Under the pieces are notes generated by a model. That model saw nothing but the letters and a program-made list of their open reading frames with translations. It was not told the origin of the DNA and did no database searches. From the NCBI GenBank assembly GCA_009760855.2, contig WPIO01000026.1, forward strand, positions 1,180,001-1,244,000: a DNA stretch of 64,000 bases, written 5' to 3'. This document shows, piece by piece, positions 1-12,999 of the stretch; positions within the stretch are counted from its first letter, which is position 1, and every line of letters starts with the position of its first letter. The translations under genes and the position numbers were made by a program. This DNA is from Cristatella mucedo. Its lineage: Eukaryota; Bryozoa; Phylactolaemata; Cristatellidae.

Positions 1-3000
1 TGGGAAGACGCTGCGAACGACGTATAATGATCACAGTCGCCGAAAGCTAGTATTTGACTCTTGATAAAAGCGCAAAAGTGATTCTGCACAATTTATCAAT
101 TGATAAATTAAATTTCTAGTACTCGCCTCCAAACACTTCGAATTTACTCCTAAAGGAAACTCATATACAATACTTGTGTATTACAAGGCAAGTTTTATGA
201 ACATTGACAAAAAGTATCGTGCACCACAAAAAGTTAGATGCCTATGTAACTGTAATTGAGAACAATAAAAAAGCTGACGGTACGATACAGCGAGTCTTCA
301 TCAAGCTAGTAGTGCAGCCGAGCAAGAAGGTTCTCATCTCATCAACAGTTATCTGTATGTTCGTTACACGAGCTTTGCCCCAATCTGCACGTTGCATATT
401 AGCAGCCCCAGAGGAAGGCTATAGATTCATCTACTCACCATTTGCACGCTCATTTGAGTAATTTTATCCATACGCTAACACCTTCTCAACTGACTTGTCT
501 TTATTGAACTCTTTTGTCATTTACAATTGACAGTTTCATTTTGTGGCCGCGATTTCTGGTTAGTTACGATGCTAAGTTTATCCATCCGCAGGATTATGGC
601 CAAAGCCTTTTTGCACATAGTCTGCTGGTTAGTAAATGAGAATTCGGGTGAGAAAGTGTTTTTTGCTAGTTCACCAGTTGTTTGAAAATCTTAAGGTATT
701 AATCTAATAATCAACTCTCTGAAGTATCGGCAAGCACTATGAAGCTGCTAAAAATTACGGTGATGACCGCAAGAACATAAGGAACATTAGCAATAGTGCT
801 GAGGTTGAGGAACCGGACCTTTAACACCATCAGAGGAACTAACAGGTGACTGCGTATTTCTCCTAAACTTTCGCATTCATCCCAGAAAAAACCATGAGTT
901 TTAGTTTTTACGAAGCTTCAGTGGTGCCCTCTCCTGCTGTAGTTAATGTAAAAACGAAACGAGTAAGCTGCTGGACTTCACTGGACTGTGTCTGTATCTA
1001 CCCGCAATTTCACTAGGCAATGCAGACAAGGCGGACACCGCAACAGGAGAGTTTTGTTGACAATAAACAACTATAGGGTTAGGAGAAATAAATTAAAGCG
1101 TCATTAACAATGCTTTTTGCACGTAATAAAGAATTTGGAGACTGCAATATAGTTAGCAAAGCCCTAAAATAAAGCTGATATAATTGAAGCCTTTTCCGGA
1201 TCTATATATATTTAGTTATAAGAATGAACAATTTAATATATAAAATGTGATTATGAATAATTTTCACCATACTGAAATCTAGCCATAAATCGTTCCCGAG
1301 TTTACAAGACAAGACGTTTTAGTCCTCTTGCTATCTGCTGATGTACAGCAACAAGATTTGGCAGTCTTAGCTTGGCACATCACTTGTACCCATCAAAGCT
1401 GGAAACCCCATAAATAGGAGCACAGGAAGCAATCAATTATTTACCTCAATGCTCATAAAACTGTCATGTTAGCTAAAGTTTGCATTTTTCCTGCCCAAGT
1501 AAAGAATTCTAGCGCTCTCAGCCACTAAAGACTTTTGGCTGTAGCGTATTTTAATTTGCTTTATGTCTGATCAGTTTCGAAGGTTCTTTTGTCCGTTCCA
1601 AGGAATTGGGCGTATATAAAATCCAATACGAAGGTTTTGCTAGAATACATACAATTAAGGTGATCAATTGCCAAGTGAACATTAAGCCAACAATTAGCAG
1701 TACAGCCTAAATGCCAAGAGTTGTAGAAATTTCAAATGTGTAACTAAATACACCAGAAAAAGTTTATTTAAAACAATGCGTTGTTGGCTCATTTTGGCTT
1801 GAGGTGAAAATTTTCCGTTCTTAGTCCAGAAAGACCTGAAGTTCCGATAAATCTGAATAAATCTTTTTCATATTTTCTTGCCTCGATTTCTCAAAAAATC
1901 TCATCCTGAAATTCCTTGACTCGCATTGACAATACAGTCCGAAACAGAAAATTGCATTCCTGTGCTAATCGCGTGGAGGAATATCCATCGAAATATTTTG
2001 TTTACTAAGCACTGAAAAGAAATGGCATGGACACTTCAGGGCGCTAAAGACATATACAGTGAATGATCTAATAAAATACACACGAAAAAATAGTTTTATC
2101 ATTTTATGACATTTCTTTTGTAAGTCTTAAGCTAAATTTTGGTAAAATTACTTACGACGCCGACTAGCCAGAGATTATGTATGACAGATTACTTCAGCGA
2201 ATCGGAAAAGACGTTGATAGCAATAAGGTCTGCCCTTATCGGTAGTATTCCATTTATATGCTTATAATTATGAGGCTACAGTATTGGTTAGATTCCATTC
2301 ATTTAACTGCACGAAGCCGTTAAATGCAGACCTTAAATACAACAAAATGAATAAAAGTCCTCGAAAAAGCTAGTAACCTTGTAATTGTTCCAAGGAACTT
2401 CAAAACAGTGCCATGTTTTGGCTCACGACTGTTATTTAGAATTGCCGTCAAGCTCAAGTAGGCAGAAAGTGCTGCTGCATTTTTTTAAATTAAAAATAAA
2501 GGAAAAATTTGGCTGAAGGATTTTTAAATCAAGACTACTCCTAAATTCTGTCATTCTGAAGCAGTTCTCGTGGTCTTTACTAATTGTTCCAAAGGCAAAG
2601 GGGTTGCTGCTCTAGAGAGATGTGACTAAAGTCGTGAGGCGACAGAGCTTTAACTCGAGCTTAATTGCGAGCATAATTGTTATCCCGCAACTTATCCTGG
2701 CCGTCTCTGCTACTAATATTGACTAGGAAATAACATCGGTTAGGTTCGTCGCTCGCAACCCTGTTGAGCAGAAATGCATGCATTTCGAGAGATGCTGCGA
2801 AGTCATGCCTGATCCTCCTTGCTCTAGCACACTTGGACTTAAATGGTCAGAAAAATGTGACGATAATAAATCAGGAACGCAAAAGTGCATTAAGATGAGT
2901 CCGCTCCAAGAAGGAAAGCAGGAAAATAGTAAGAACGTACTAAGCGACCTGAGATTTGTCCTGCATATTTCTTTGCTCGCTTTGATTTGGCAAGCCAAGT

Positions 3001-5520
3001 GGTATACCGTGCTTATTACGCTGGGAAACTTATTTTAATAAAAATGATCGATAATCGTTGCCTAAATTCACGATAGACTCATTAATCTTTGGTCTCAAAA
3101 GCCCTGATGACATATTATAAGATTCCTCCAGCAAGTAAATACCAGTTATGTATTTCTTTACAAACCGGTCCATTGTAGGCTTTACAAACCGGTCCATTGA
3201 GGCTTCGAGGTTTTACAGCCAGTCTGACCTCAGGCATAGAGGCCCATAGACTTTGACTTTGTGCAAGAAATGCCAGAATACCTGCACATCTTCTGCTCCG
3301 GTAAGGCATGACTAGGAAAGAAAGGCAGAAAGGCGTTGCCTTCATTGCCCTGTAAGCCTTAATGCATCGCAACGCCCTTCCATCGGTGGTCTGCAAAGTA
3401 AAATATAATGCTTAAAGTAGGTCCGCCACAACACACATATAATACGTTGTTAGCTGGGAGACCGACAAAAGAAATACGCTTCATAGGCCAGCGAGGGTTT
3501 ATAAGAGCAGCGATTAACCTATTGCTAAAGTTGGGGCAAGTTAAGCAGTCACCCAGCCAAGGTTGCTGACACGCGAGATAAACCCAGGTGCTTTAGCCAT
3601 TGGACTTGAATCTACCGAGATATGTCGTTTCCACGTTGCCGCTGCAGTCACCAACTGCGGCGTGGAGTGCTATCCTCGCTAGAAGCTGCGAGGAGCTCGA
3701 GAGATTATTTTATGGAAATTTGCTTTGTGACGATGTACGTAATGTGGGTATCGCGGCGAACCGAACGCGACAACACTCGCTTGCTCTGCCTCTTGGTTTC
3801 CCCCTAGCTGTCTCTCACCATCTCTCTCTCTCTCCTCCATCTGCTTTTATTTCTGCGTCTCCCTCAATACTCTATAAGGTTCTCTGTATTTTTGTATTTC
3901 TATCTCACTTTTTATACTCAATTACAGATGTACCGACCGCTACTTGGCCCTATTTGCATTTTTTTGTGAGACCGTTTCCTTGAAGCGTGACATACTCTGC
4001 CTGAGCTTTGCCAGCTGACTGCGGCTAAGCACCGTAAAAACGGTATTCAAAGTGTAGTTAATCCAATTTAATTAAGTGCGATAGCCACTGAAGCTTCTGC
4101 TTCTACTTCTCCAGTTTCTGTTGGTTATAGCTCTCATTTTCAACACTTTGTCGTTGTAGTAGTTGTAATGCCATTCAGGTAGCTATTGACTCCTACGGCT
4201 TTCGAGTCCAGATTAAACCATGTCAGCTACTCATTTGACTAGACTAGCAATCTTACAGGAAGTTTTTGCAATTGCAATGGCTAGTTGAGCTTAAATGATA
4301 GAAACATTAACTTTATGTATTCACCAGTGTCAATCCGTCGGAGACATACCATTGATTACGGAAAAAAACTCCAGGACATTTTATAGCGTATAAAGCAAAA
4401 TGCATCCAACCTTTATCCAACATTTTTCTAGATTACTTTAAAACTAGCAGAGCTGAATTCAAATTTCAAATTTAACTCCAATACGTGAAGCATTGGCCTA
4501 GTAATGAATTTTAAAAGGCACAAACCATCACTGGAAAAGGAGCTGTGTAAAAGTCACAAGAATTCTCCCCAAAAAGCTTCATTCGTGTATCTCGATTTAT
4601 CAAGGCTCGACAAGTTGGAATACGAGTCGCATGTGAACCAAAATTGCTGTATTTTTTACTTTTAGATATGTTGCTACAGTTTACATCCTAGTTAGGCGTG
4701 GTTTGAATACACATGTTTTCTGTTATTCGGAAGTCATCAGAGCTTTCGATCCAATTTCAAATATATTTGTTCGAAAAATACCATAAAAATATTCAATTGT
4801 CAGACAAATTTTACAAGTATTTTCTTGACATCCCTGCTTAATAAGGTGGGCCTATTATTATCACTGCGTAGCACACTTTTTCTAATATTGGCGGTAAGCT
4901 ATATCTCCGCATTGCTTATGTCTCAGGATGACAAAAAAAGGCTTAAAATATTACCTAATGCTTTGTTTTGCGAAAAACAGTGCTTAGCTTGAAATGAAAA
5001 TATTTATGATGGTTGGGGGGAGGTAATAATTCAAAATTTCCTTCCCGTGCTTCACAATTGGACGGAACAAAAATAAAGCATATCAAAAATTTGTACGAAC
5101 ATACTTTGAAGTGAGGAAACATTTGGTAGCCCTTACTCATATATGTTATTCTTAAACTTTAATCCGTCCTTTGATAGCACTTTTGCTCAATTTGCTATAT
5201 TAAAGCCCTTAACTGCTATTTGATATTTGCTAGAGCTCAATTAAGCACTAATCCTTAACTCATTGTTTTAAACGGAGGTTGCGGCTTCCATGTCCAGACA
5301 GAAATAGGCTGCAAACACAGAGCTAATAACGGTGCTCATCTCAGCCGCCACTCGACGAATACCGACGAAGCTCCAAGCCACGTAATCACAGCTAGCGACT
5401 TGTAAGAGCAACGAGAATGCACTCACGCATAGCGACAGTCGCGGAAAACGGAAAGATACGAAGAGTGTCAATACCTTATGATAAAAAGTGTATATCCATA
5501 AGGTATATGGGTCTATTTAA
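1..5520. other. No recognisable gene or repeat
   Basis: Intergenic or intronic sequence of about 60% AT. Reading frames are all under about 130 codons, lack recognisable motifs and overlap on both strands. The only local structure I see is a short direct duplication near 3165-3205, where an ACCGGTCCATTG-containing segment of about 25 bp occurs twice. I see no RNA gene. Confidence 0.6.
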
Positions 5521-5544
5521 CAGCAACAGAGAGTTACAGGCGTT

Positions 5545-6851
5545 CAAAAGTGGCCATGGTTTGCAACAACTCTTGTTATCATGAAATCCTACTTGAACGA
5601 TTGAGAATAACGATCGGTCTGGCAGATGAGCCTCTCTTGTGGTTCAAGTCGTACTTGCCTAATCGCGTTCAATTCGTGTCGCGTCTTGGTCAGGTATCAT
5701 CCACCAGACCACTTAACTCAGGAGTCCCACAAGGTCCATCCTTGGTCCTATGTTATTCTCCACGTATTCTCAACCTCTGCAAAAAGTGAGTTGGGCCTAT
5801 GACATAGATGACTAATTTTATGCTAACGATTCTTAGTAGTGTTTGTCATTTAAACTTTAAACCGTCGGAAGCAGCTGCAGGGACTGATTAACTGAACGAT
5901 TTCGCTGCAGACATTCGATCCTGGATGTCGGAAGAAATCTTAGACAGTAAAACGGAACGGCTAGTCCTAGGACACTCCAAGCGTGTCTCTGGACTAGAAG
6001 TATTTGCTCTTCTAATAGGTGATGCTGTGTTGTGACTGTGACCGTGTGCTCGGAATACAGGTGTCGTTTTTGACAGCCGCCCAAACTTTTGAAAGCTTCA
6101 CTGAGAAGACCGCCTTCACAGCTATCCACCAAGTTTGATCCCTATATCTGATTAGGAACTGCCTACCATGGTGGCTGGCTAAAAATTGAGCTAGCTCCCT
6201 AGTTTTGTCTCGGCTAGATTATTGCAATTACATTTTGGCTGGGATACCGAAAACAAGCAACACGACCACTGCAGTTAGCGATGAATAGGGCTGCAAAACT
6301 AGTTTCCAAATCTCACAGGTTTTGATCTTGTGTCTCCTTCGCTGAAGGAGCTACGATGGCATCCGGTTGATCGATGGATGTACAGTTCTGATGCTATTAC
6401 GCTGACCCGCATGGCTCACCACGGCATGGCTCCTTCATACCTAGCTGAAATGCTGCACCAGTTTCAGCCTCATCGTGCACACTGGTTGATATTGACTTAT
6501 ATTGACAATAAATTAGCTGTTTCGTTCCTCCGCTTAAAGAAAATTTGTGCCAGAAGCTTTGCTCTGCATGTTATAGACTATGGAACTCACGATCACAATT
6601 CTTATGCAACGACATCTAATCTCCTGCTGACGGCTATGGCACACCATTTCCAGCCGTTTTCGGCTGCTTGCTTAGTACCTCAACTGCTCTTCTGACTCTG
6701 CTATGCTCCTCACTTTCTCTTTTTTGTGTGAGATATAGTCTGTTGGATACTGAATGCGCACCGAAAAGCCGCTTAGGCTGTGATTTTGCTATAGAAAGCT
6801 CTCCTGCGTAACACCCACATAGTCTTTGTGGAGTTACAGATAAAAATACAC
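5545..6851 (+). mobile_element. LINE-B copy, decayed RT and 3' end
   Basis: Fragment of a non-LTR retrotransposon that I call LINE-B. The frame near 5580-5760 reads like the middle of a reverse transcriptase: an ILLERL segment, a WFKSYL segment and a GVPQG motif-B core. The C-terminal part follows at 6330-6690 in shifted frames, with MAHHGMAPSYLAEML and a Q-P-H-R-A stretch. The 3' region (6700-6851), with its CCGCTTAGGCT and CACCCACATAGTCTTT segments, recurs after the other LINE-B copies near 24.2, 25.8, 49.6 and 58.0 kb. Several frameshifts and stops make it non-functional. The domain order and GVPQG motif place it near the Jockey/CR1/L2-like LINEs; the exact clade is inference. Confidence 0.75.
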
Positions 6852-7351
6852 TGCATGAAATTGCGGCTCAAACCAAAAACGCAGTAGTATTATGTGAATA
6901 AAACGAAGCTCGTGTCATGTTGCTACCCTTGCACACACGTGACACATACAAGCTAGCATCTTTAGAACACAACCGGAAAACGCACGCGTTGACTGTAGAG
7001 GAGCAATCAAAATCACCTGTTCCTTAATCCCCGTATTAACGCAGAGCGATTCATTCCAAAGCCACAGAGGGGGGTCCAAGTAGTCTATACTAACTCAGCG
7101 TACACATTAATGGATCGCACACTCAGGATCCCTCCGAGTAGGATCTCAACCGTAGATTACGACAACTCTGGTTCTACATTACTACTACCGGCTATAGCTT
7201 CATGCAATCATTTTATTCACCAGTGGAACCAGAGAACATATCGTCATGCTTGCTTCGAGTAGCTAAACTTCTTGTACTTGCTCTACAAAACCAATATTTA
7301 ATTTCTAGTGCACATTAAACCTGTAAGTGCAACTGCAGTGGAATAACGCTT
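6852..7351. other. Nothing recognised
   Basis: About 500 bp between two LINE fragments. I see no coding, RNA or repeat signal here. Confidence 0.5.
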
Positions 7352-7752
7352 AAATAATAATAATAATATTGCACTTAATAAAGCGCCCTCAGAGAACTTA
7401 ATCTCTTTCTAGGCGCTTTACATTTGCTGCAAAGTGATACGCAATAGAATAGTAAGTAAAATCATGCTTGAAAAACAAACAAAATGAATAACATGGTTAG
7501 GGGTTACATGCACCGGGTCAGCATGCAAATGTGGTTAGTGGCAGCATGAACAGTGTCAGCACGCATAAGCACATCGAGGACGAATCACAAGGACCCACTA
7601 AATGCTGTCCTAAATAGGTATGTTTTTAAGTTTCTTTTAAATGTGGTCAGGTCAGGGGATGTTCTGATGCAGGTCGGGAGGGAGTTCCAGGCTTTGGGAG
7701 CATACGAGCTAAATGCACGGTCTCCAAAGCATTTAAGGTTTGTACGAACTTA
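7352..7752 (-). mobile_element. LINE-A 3' end fragment
   Basis: Minus-strand 3' end of a LINE family that I call LINE-A. On the plus strand it starts with an ATA/ATT trinucleotide tail, then the conserved hairpin segment AAAGCGCC / GGCGCTTT, then the 3' UTR and the end of the ORF2 C-terminus. The same segment ends the copies near 26.6, 29.6, 33.0, 45.2, 55.6 and 62.0 kb. The 5' truncation is typical of target-primed reverse transcription. Confidence 0.8.
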
Positions 7753-7969
7753 AAATCTACATGCACAGCAGCTAGTGCATTTATCTATATTGCAGCAGAG
7801 CATTGCACCGATTTACACATGTCATTAGCCAAGCATTGCTTTTTCAATGAGAAGGCATTGATTATTTTTGATCGCGTCCCTCAAGGTTAAGATTACACGC
7901 TCCAAAGTCGTGGCTTAGCTCATAGCTCTTTCAGCTACGAGCTCGAGTCGAGAGGACCATCCCTGCTAT

Positions 7970-8130
7970 CGGCAGCCCTGCTCGTAGATATCGCTGCTCA
8001 TCGTTATCCCTGCTCATAGATATCCCTTCTCATCGATAATCCTGCTCATCGATGTCCCTGCTGATCGATGTCCCTGCTGATCGATGTCCCTGCTGATCGA
8101 TGTCGCTGCTCATCGATGTCCCTGCATATT
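7970..8130. repeat. 16-bp minisatellite
   Basis: Tandem array of a 16-bp unit, CTGATCGATGTCCCTG, with variants (CTCATCG, TATCCCT). The last four units are nearly perfect and the left part is degenerate. It abuts the GC-rich patch that follows. Confidence 0.85.
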
Positions 8131-8139
8131 GAGACAAGG

Positions 8140-8960
8140 CACTATGCCGTCACCGGTTGCGTCGCCTCACCGCTAGATAATCCTATCGATGCCCGGGACG
8201 ATAGGCGAGGACCGGATGAATGGAGATGTACTGAGAGCGCTCGGGCGGCCTGCGGCCAAGCCGCCCGAGCGTCGCGCTCGTCGACTGCTCGTCGCTGTTT
8301 GTTCTCGCTCGCGCTCAGAGCCGAAGGCGAGCGGAGCTGCCGATGAGGACACTGCCGAGAAAGGACATAGCAAAATGAAACGACGACGATTTCGAGACCC
8401 GCATCAACGGCGCGGTCTGCAACCTCGCGGCAATTCGCAGCGGCGTGGCCTCTGCAAATCGTAGCTCGTTGCAACCGTCGATAGTTGTGATCGGATCTGT
8501 GGCCGTTGGCAGAGGCGGAGTCCGGAGTCCGGATTTTCATCTAGAGAGGCAGGACTCACAAAATGCTATTTTCTTGCAGGGGCAAGACGCGAAAGCCGTG
8601 GAAAATTATAATGCACAAAATGTAGTGTTCATTCGACGCGAGCGAGGCGATTGTTTATTGCGTTGAGGTAGGACGCAATTTCGTCTTTTGTAATGGGCAG
8701 CGGGGTAGAAATAGATAGCTGCACCCCAGGTTGGGTGTCTCGCTATAGTCGGTTTGGGGGGGGGGTTGCAAGTGCCCTCCTCCCCCTCTGGCTCAACTGT
8801 TGGCCGTTGTAATCAAAGCCCTTACTGAGTGAAGCCGGCACTCCTCCAACGATGGTTTGTAGGGCCGCCAAGGAAGGGGAAGGTCGAATTTAGAGGCCGA
8901 ACGGAATGGCCGCCAGGCGAGCAAAGCAGCGATAGCGAAATAAGGAGACGACTCTGCGAA
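8140..8960. other. GC- and CpG-rich patch with perfect hairpin
   Basis: This stretch is much richer in GC and CpG than its surroundings. It contains a perfect 12-bp inverted repeat at 8238-8249 and 8260-8271 (arm CGCTCGGGCGGC) around a 10-nt loop. Overlapping reading frames of 60-130 codons occur on both strands, as expected from GC-rich sequence without stops. None resembles a known protein. A G-run of about 10 lies near 8757-8767. It may be a CpG island or promoter, or a GC-rich repeat remnant; I cannot decide. Confidence 0.4.
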
Positions 8961-10335
8961 AACTGCTTCTGATCATCAGCTACGTAAGCTCCCGTCCGCC
9001 TAAAAAAGGAAACACAATATCGGGTCTTTCATAGGTGGTCTATGGCCAGGCGAATTTCGACCTAGCGGTTGGACACGTGGCTAGTCAGCAGGAGAAGGCA
9101 AGCAAGCGGCACGTCCTGGTGCGGAAAATGGGTGATGCAATCAAGCAACGGCGGCCTAGGTTGGGGTTTTTTCCGAGGTGGCCAAACCTCGAACTTTGTA
9201 TTTAATCTCAAAGACAACGTCGTGGCCTGGGTAAAAAGTAGTGTAAATTTGCACAAGTAAAAGCTAATTTATTAGTCTCACACGTACATCGACAGAAGAA
9301 CCTTGGTGGTTATCAACCGGCTTGCGGCGGCAAGAGGCTATTGGTATTAGCTTTCCGCGGCGTACTAAGATTTATCGTACTCATTATTGCACGTTTTCTG
9401 AGCATCTCGATGAATTAAACATGAAATCTTTCTCGCAAAGATTCTTCTAGTCAAAGTTTTGCTGCGGGATGTGGTAATACAGCATGTGAAGTTGAGAGTC
9501 AGCGGTTACTTAGAATGAACATCGCATTTCGTCGAACTAGTAGGATGTAGCAAAGGCGTAAAATGGCCTGCTCTTGTCATCTGTCTTCTCTTTAAAAAAC
9601 ATTTCTCTTCCAGACCACTTCAGTGCCTCTGGATTCAACCTCGACGGGATATAACTAACGGAATCAAGGATGAATAAACAAGAAAATAAAGCCTGCAACT
9701 ATGAAATTGCTTAATTGGGCAACCAGTTTGGCCCGAGAGAGGTAAGGTGCATGGTGATAAAAAAATGAGTAATGCCGGAATGCTTTTTGATGAGTTACAG
9801 TAATTGGGCATCCGAATTTATTATCCTACCCGCAAGACCATCAAGACAGGATGGAGGTGACAGAAGAGAACGATGCTTGCCAATTTTTCACACAAGAGTT
9901 CGTTGGTAATCCCTGATGTATCGCATTGCGCTTCTTACAGTGGTTTGCAAAGAAAACTTTAATTTGTAAAGCATCCATAAGCTAAAAATTAAATTCCTAG
10001 TTCAGAACTTGGAAAAAGCACAATTTTTTGAGCCTCAGGAGAATTGCTCCAATAAGCCTGCCAGAGTTTGAGCAGCGATCGGAGCAGGAAGGAAGATAGG
10101 TCAGCAGAGTACCTCAATGCGAACAACTTATTCTGACACTTGCAGTCGAATTTAATATGAGTCTTTCCTGTAATGCTGCTAAAGTCACCAGCGATATCAC
10201 ATGGAATATGCTGTAGATTATCTAGTTCTTTAACTGCAAAAGAGGTCAAGTGGATGTTACAGTATACAGTTTTTTGTAGCTTCGTCGCAGCCTAAATACT
10301 TTCGGTGGGCATGCAGTAGCAAACGGACACCATAT
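8961..10335. other. No recognisable gene
   Basis: Only short frames on both strands. No motif or repeat recognised. Confidence 0.5.
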
Positions 10336-10339
10336 CAAA

Positions 10340-10640
10340 CAATAAAAAGTTAGAAGCGTAGCAGAGTCAAGAAAACAGTCAAGGAGGAAATGAGTAGCTT
10401 GAAATTTGCACCGAAGGGTGGCTGAAAAGGGCGTGCCGCAGTCGGCAGGTAGAGAGAAGATGTCGTTGCGTAAGAATTGTGGATGCGAATTCCACAGTCC
10501 ATGACCTGTGGAGCAAGAGCACCTGTCACCAAGTCTTCGAGCGAAGCGACGGAGCAGCTAATTTAACTATCCATAACGGACCTGGGGATGCAATGAGGCT
10601 GAAGCTGATGCAGCCGGTCGCTTAGGCACAAATAAATCAA
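10340..10640 (-). mobile_element. LINE-B fragment, ORF C-terminus
   Basis: Reverse-strand fragment of the LINE-B C-terminal region. Read on the minus strand, it has the same phrases as the copies at 6.55 and 49.4 kb, including a frame with NSYATTSSL. The same segment recurs on the minus strand at 25.23-25.47 kb. Confidence 0.65.
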
Positions 10641-10887
10641 TAAATGTCGAGCTTATGGGTCAGAGTAAGAAAAGCTCTATGCGCGTCTATCGACTGGAGC
10701 CCTCGAAGCAGAGGAGATATATGGCTGAACTAGACTGGATTTGGAGCTTATGAAGCTCAGAGATTTGTGGCAGCTACGCTTCTAATGACAGACTAGAGAA
10801 GCTGCTGATTTCTGAACTAGTTTTGCAGCACATTAAGGCCGGCGGTCGATGGTCCGGAATACGGGGAGCAATGATATCTGCCTCATC

Positions 10888-11030
10888 GGTTTGGCCCAGT
10901 GGCCAAGGTGCTCGCCTCTACCAAGGTCTGGCCGAGGTCGTGGGCTCAAGCCCCGTGGCATATGTGAAGCGTCTGAATAGAGATTAAGTTCTCTTATGGT
11001 GCTATACAAATGAATTGTATTTAAGTACGC
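10888..11030 (+). mobile_element. SINE1 (tRNA-derived), full-length copy
   Basis: A tRNA-like head with an A-box-like segment (TGGCCCAGTGG) and a B-box-like segment (GTGGGCTCAAGCCCC). It is followed by a body reading AAGCGTCTGAATAGAGATTA and AGTTCTCTTATGGTGCTATA, then a short AT-rich tail. The head matches a Pol III promoter, but there is no complete tRNA cloverleaf. Other copies lie at 12.57-12.71, 46.39-46.50 and 55.88-56.02 kb. The 3' body resembles the LINE-A terminus (see findings). Confidence 0.8.
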
Positions 11031-11194
11031 TTAATTTAGACATGATTACGAAAGCACGTGGACTGGTTGGGCTGTGGCTGTAGAATATATTTCTCTGCGC
11101 CAAGGATAGGGATTACTTATCTTAAGGTATGGAGGGCCTTCATTGCTGCCGTATTCCACGTCGGCGTACCGGCGTGCTTTGGTGCCGTAACTGC

Positions 11195-12365
11195 AAGTGG
11201 CTAGCCATTTTTTCAAGGCTCAACGCTTTATAGGCATGCAGCGTGAGTCTGCTAGCGCCATTAGGAACAATCTACTTAGGAATGCAGACTTAGAGTATTT
11301 GTGCTTGTTTTCCTTGATATTTTGGCAGGTTTTAAAACTATCAATTACCAAGTTCTTCTTGAGCACCTCTCATCTCGCCTGGGTATCACTGGCACTGCAT
11401 TACAATGGTTCAGGTCCTATCTCGGTGGGAGACTCCGGAGTATTTATGTGAATGGACAAAGATCACCCGGGGAACCTCTGACATATGGGGTAACTCAGGG
11501 ATCTGTGCTTGGTCCCATTCTTTTCACGGTTTATGCTTTCCTCTTGCCGATTGCTGATTGTCAAGCACAATCTAGGCTTTTACCTCTATGCAGATGAAAC
11601 TCAGTTGTATCTTTGCCTTGTTCCCTCCAGCCCCCAGCACGTCGAATTCTCTAAAGTTCCTTGCTGCATGTACTGAAGAAATCCGCACATGAATGGTAGC
11701 AAACTTTCTTAAATTGAATGAGGACAAAACCAACTTACTAGCTATGGGCAAACCAAATGTGATTCAGAAACTGGAAAGGCTAGCGCTCAAAATCGGCTCT
11801 GCCAGGATATCTACTGGTGAATCTGCACGAAATATTGGTGTCCAAAGTGACCTTTTGTTAGACGACCACATCAGCTCCACAGTCAATTCTGTCTACTTTC
11901 AGCTACATAACATTGCTGAAATTCGGGCTTGTTTAGACAGGAATACCACATTAAAATGGGTTCATGCATTTGTGACATCCCGCCTTGACTTCTGTAACTC
12001 ACCGCTTTCTGTTCTACCGGCCTGTGCAAACAGGTGCTTACAGCTGGTACACAACTCTGCAGCGAGGTTCATCTGTCATGAGTGTTGCTGCCGCCACATC
12101 ACACCACTTCTCGCCGACTTGCACTGGCTACCAGTCAAGCAACGGATCGACTTCAAGGTTTCGTGGCTCACTTTTCGGTCCCTACATTATTTGGCTCCAG
12201 CCTACCTATCAGATATATTCCCCACCAGGCTAAGCATCGTACCACCCGCTTTTCGGAATCTAACTGTTTGCCAATACTTCGTACAAATCTGAAATTCTTT
12301 GGAGACCGTGCCTTTAGTTCGTATGCTCCCAAAGTCTGGAACTCACTTCCAACTTCCTTTTAGCT
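11195..12365 (+). mobile_element. LINE-A copy, RT to C-terminus
   Basis: Reverse transcriptase fragment. Short recognisable stretches are LEHLSSRLGITGTALQWF, a motif B reading YGVTQGSVLGPILF, and a motif-C region in which YADDTQLY is disrupted by a frameshift. Then come a WMAANFLKLN-like stretch, an EDKTNLLAMGKP stretch and the C-terminal [18 protein letters not shown] signature. It is 5'-truncated and has no 3' hairpin tail. Frameshifts break it near 11.33, 11.58 and 12.08 kb. Sequence upstream of motif A is degraded: the DLSAAFDTID segment is reduced to an ILAGF-like remnant. Confidence 0.85.
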
Positions 12366-12569
12366 CTGCTGCTGAATGCAGTGAAACGCATCGCTTTGAG
12401 GTTCTCAGATTCATACTAATCAGAATAATCTAGTACATTAATAATGCTTCATGATTGGTTACTTACTGAAATAGTTTTAATTGTTGCGAGGGAATCGAAA
12501 TTTTCCTTTTGGATTATCTGACAACTGTAGACAGGCATTCTCATCTTTTTGTAGCGATCATTTTAAATG

Positions 12570-12706
12570 CAATTAATATAATTCATCTGTATAGTGCCCA
12601 AGGGAACTTAATCTCCATTCAGTCGCTTCACATATGCCCCGGGGGTCAAGCCCACGACCTCGGCCAGTCCTTATCAAGGCAAGCACCTTAACCGCTGGAC
12701 CAAACC
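12570..12706 (-). mobile_element. SINE1 copy
   Basis: Reverse-complement SINE1. On the minus strand it reads GGTTTGGTCCAGCGGTTAAG (A box region), GTCGTGGGCTTGACCCC (B box region), then the AGAGATTA/GTTCCCTT body and an AT tail. The body has drifted from the other copies, but head and tail are intact. Confidence 0.8.
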
Positions 12707-12999
12707 AGCTAGTTTTCTTTGATGAGATTTTGTCGTTCTGCTTGTAGCGAGCCGCGCTTAAATCATGTGCCAGGCATCGTTTTTGCACCTAAATAGCGAG
12801 CATAGCGAAGCTTGATCAAGGTTTATTATTATGATAAAGTATATTGAGAGCTAATGAACCACCGTCGTACCATTCTGTATCGAATCCAAAATTCCCTCCA
12901 CCAGCCACCAGCCGAATATCTCACTCACTCCCTAATGCCAGGCTACTAGAATGCATGTCCTGGCTACTGAATCGCCCACTTAGCCATACATCTCCTACC

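Noticed and set aside
7970-8130. CRISPR array
   Set aside because: Units are directly adjacent 16-mers without spacers: a minisatellite in a eukaryotic genome.
10888-11030. tRNA gene
   Set aside because: A and B boxes are present, but no full cloverleaf, and the sequence continues into a repeated body and AT tail shared by other copies: a SINE.
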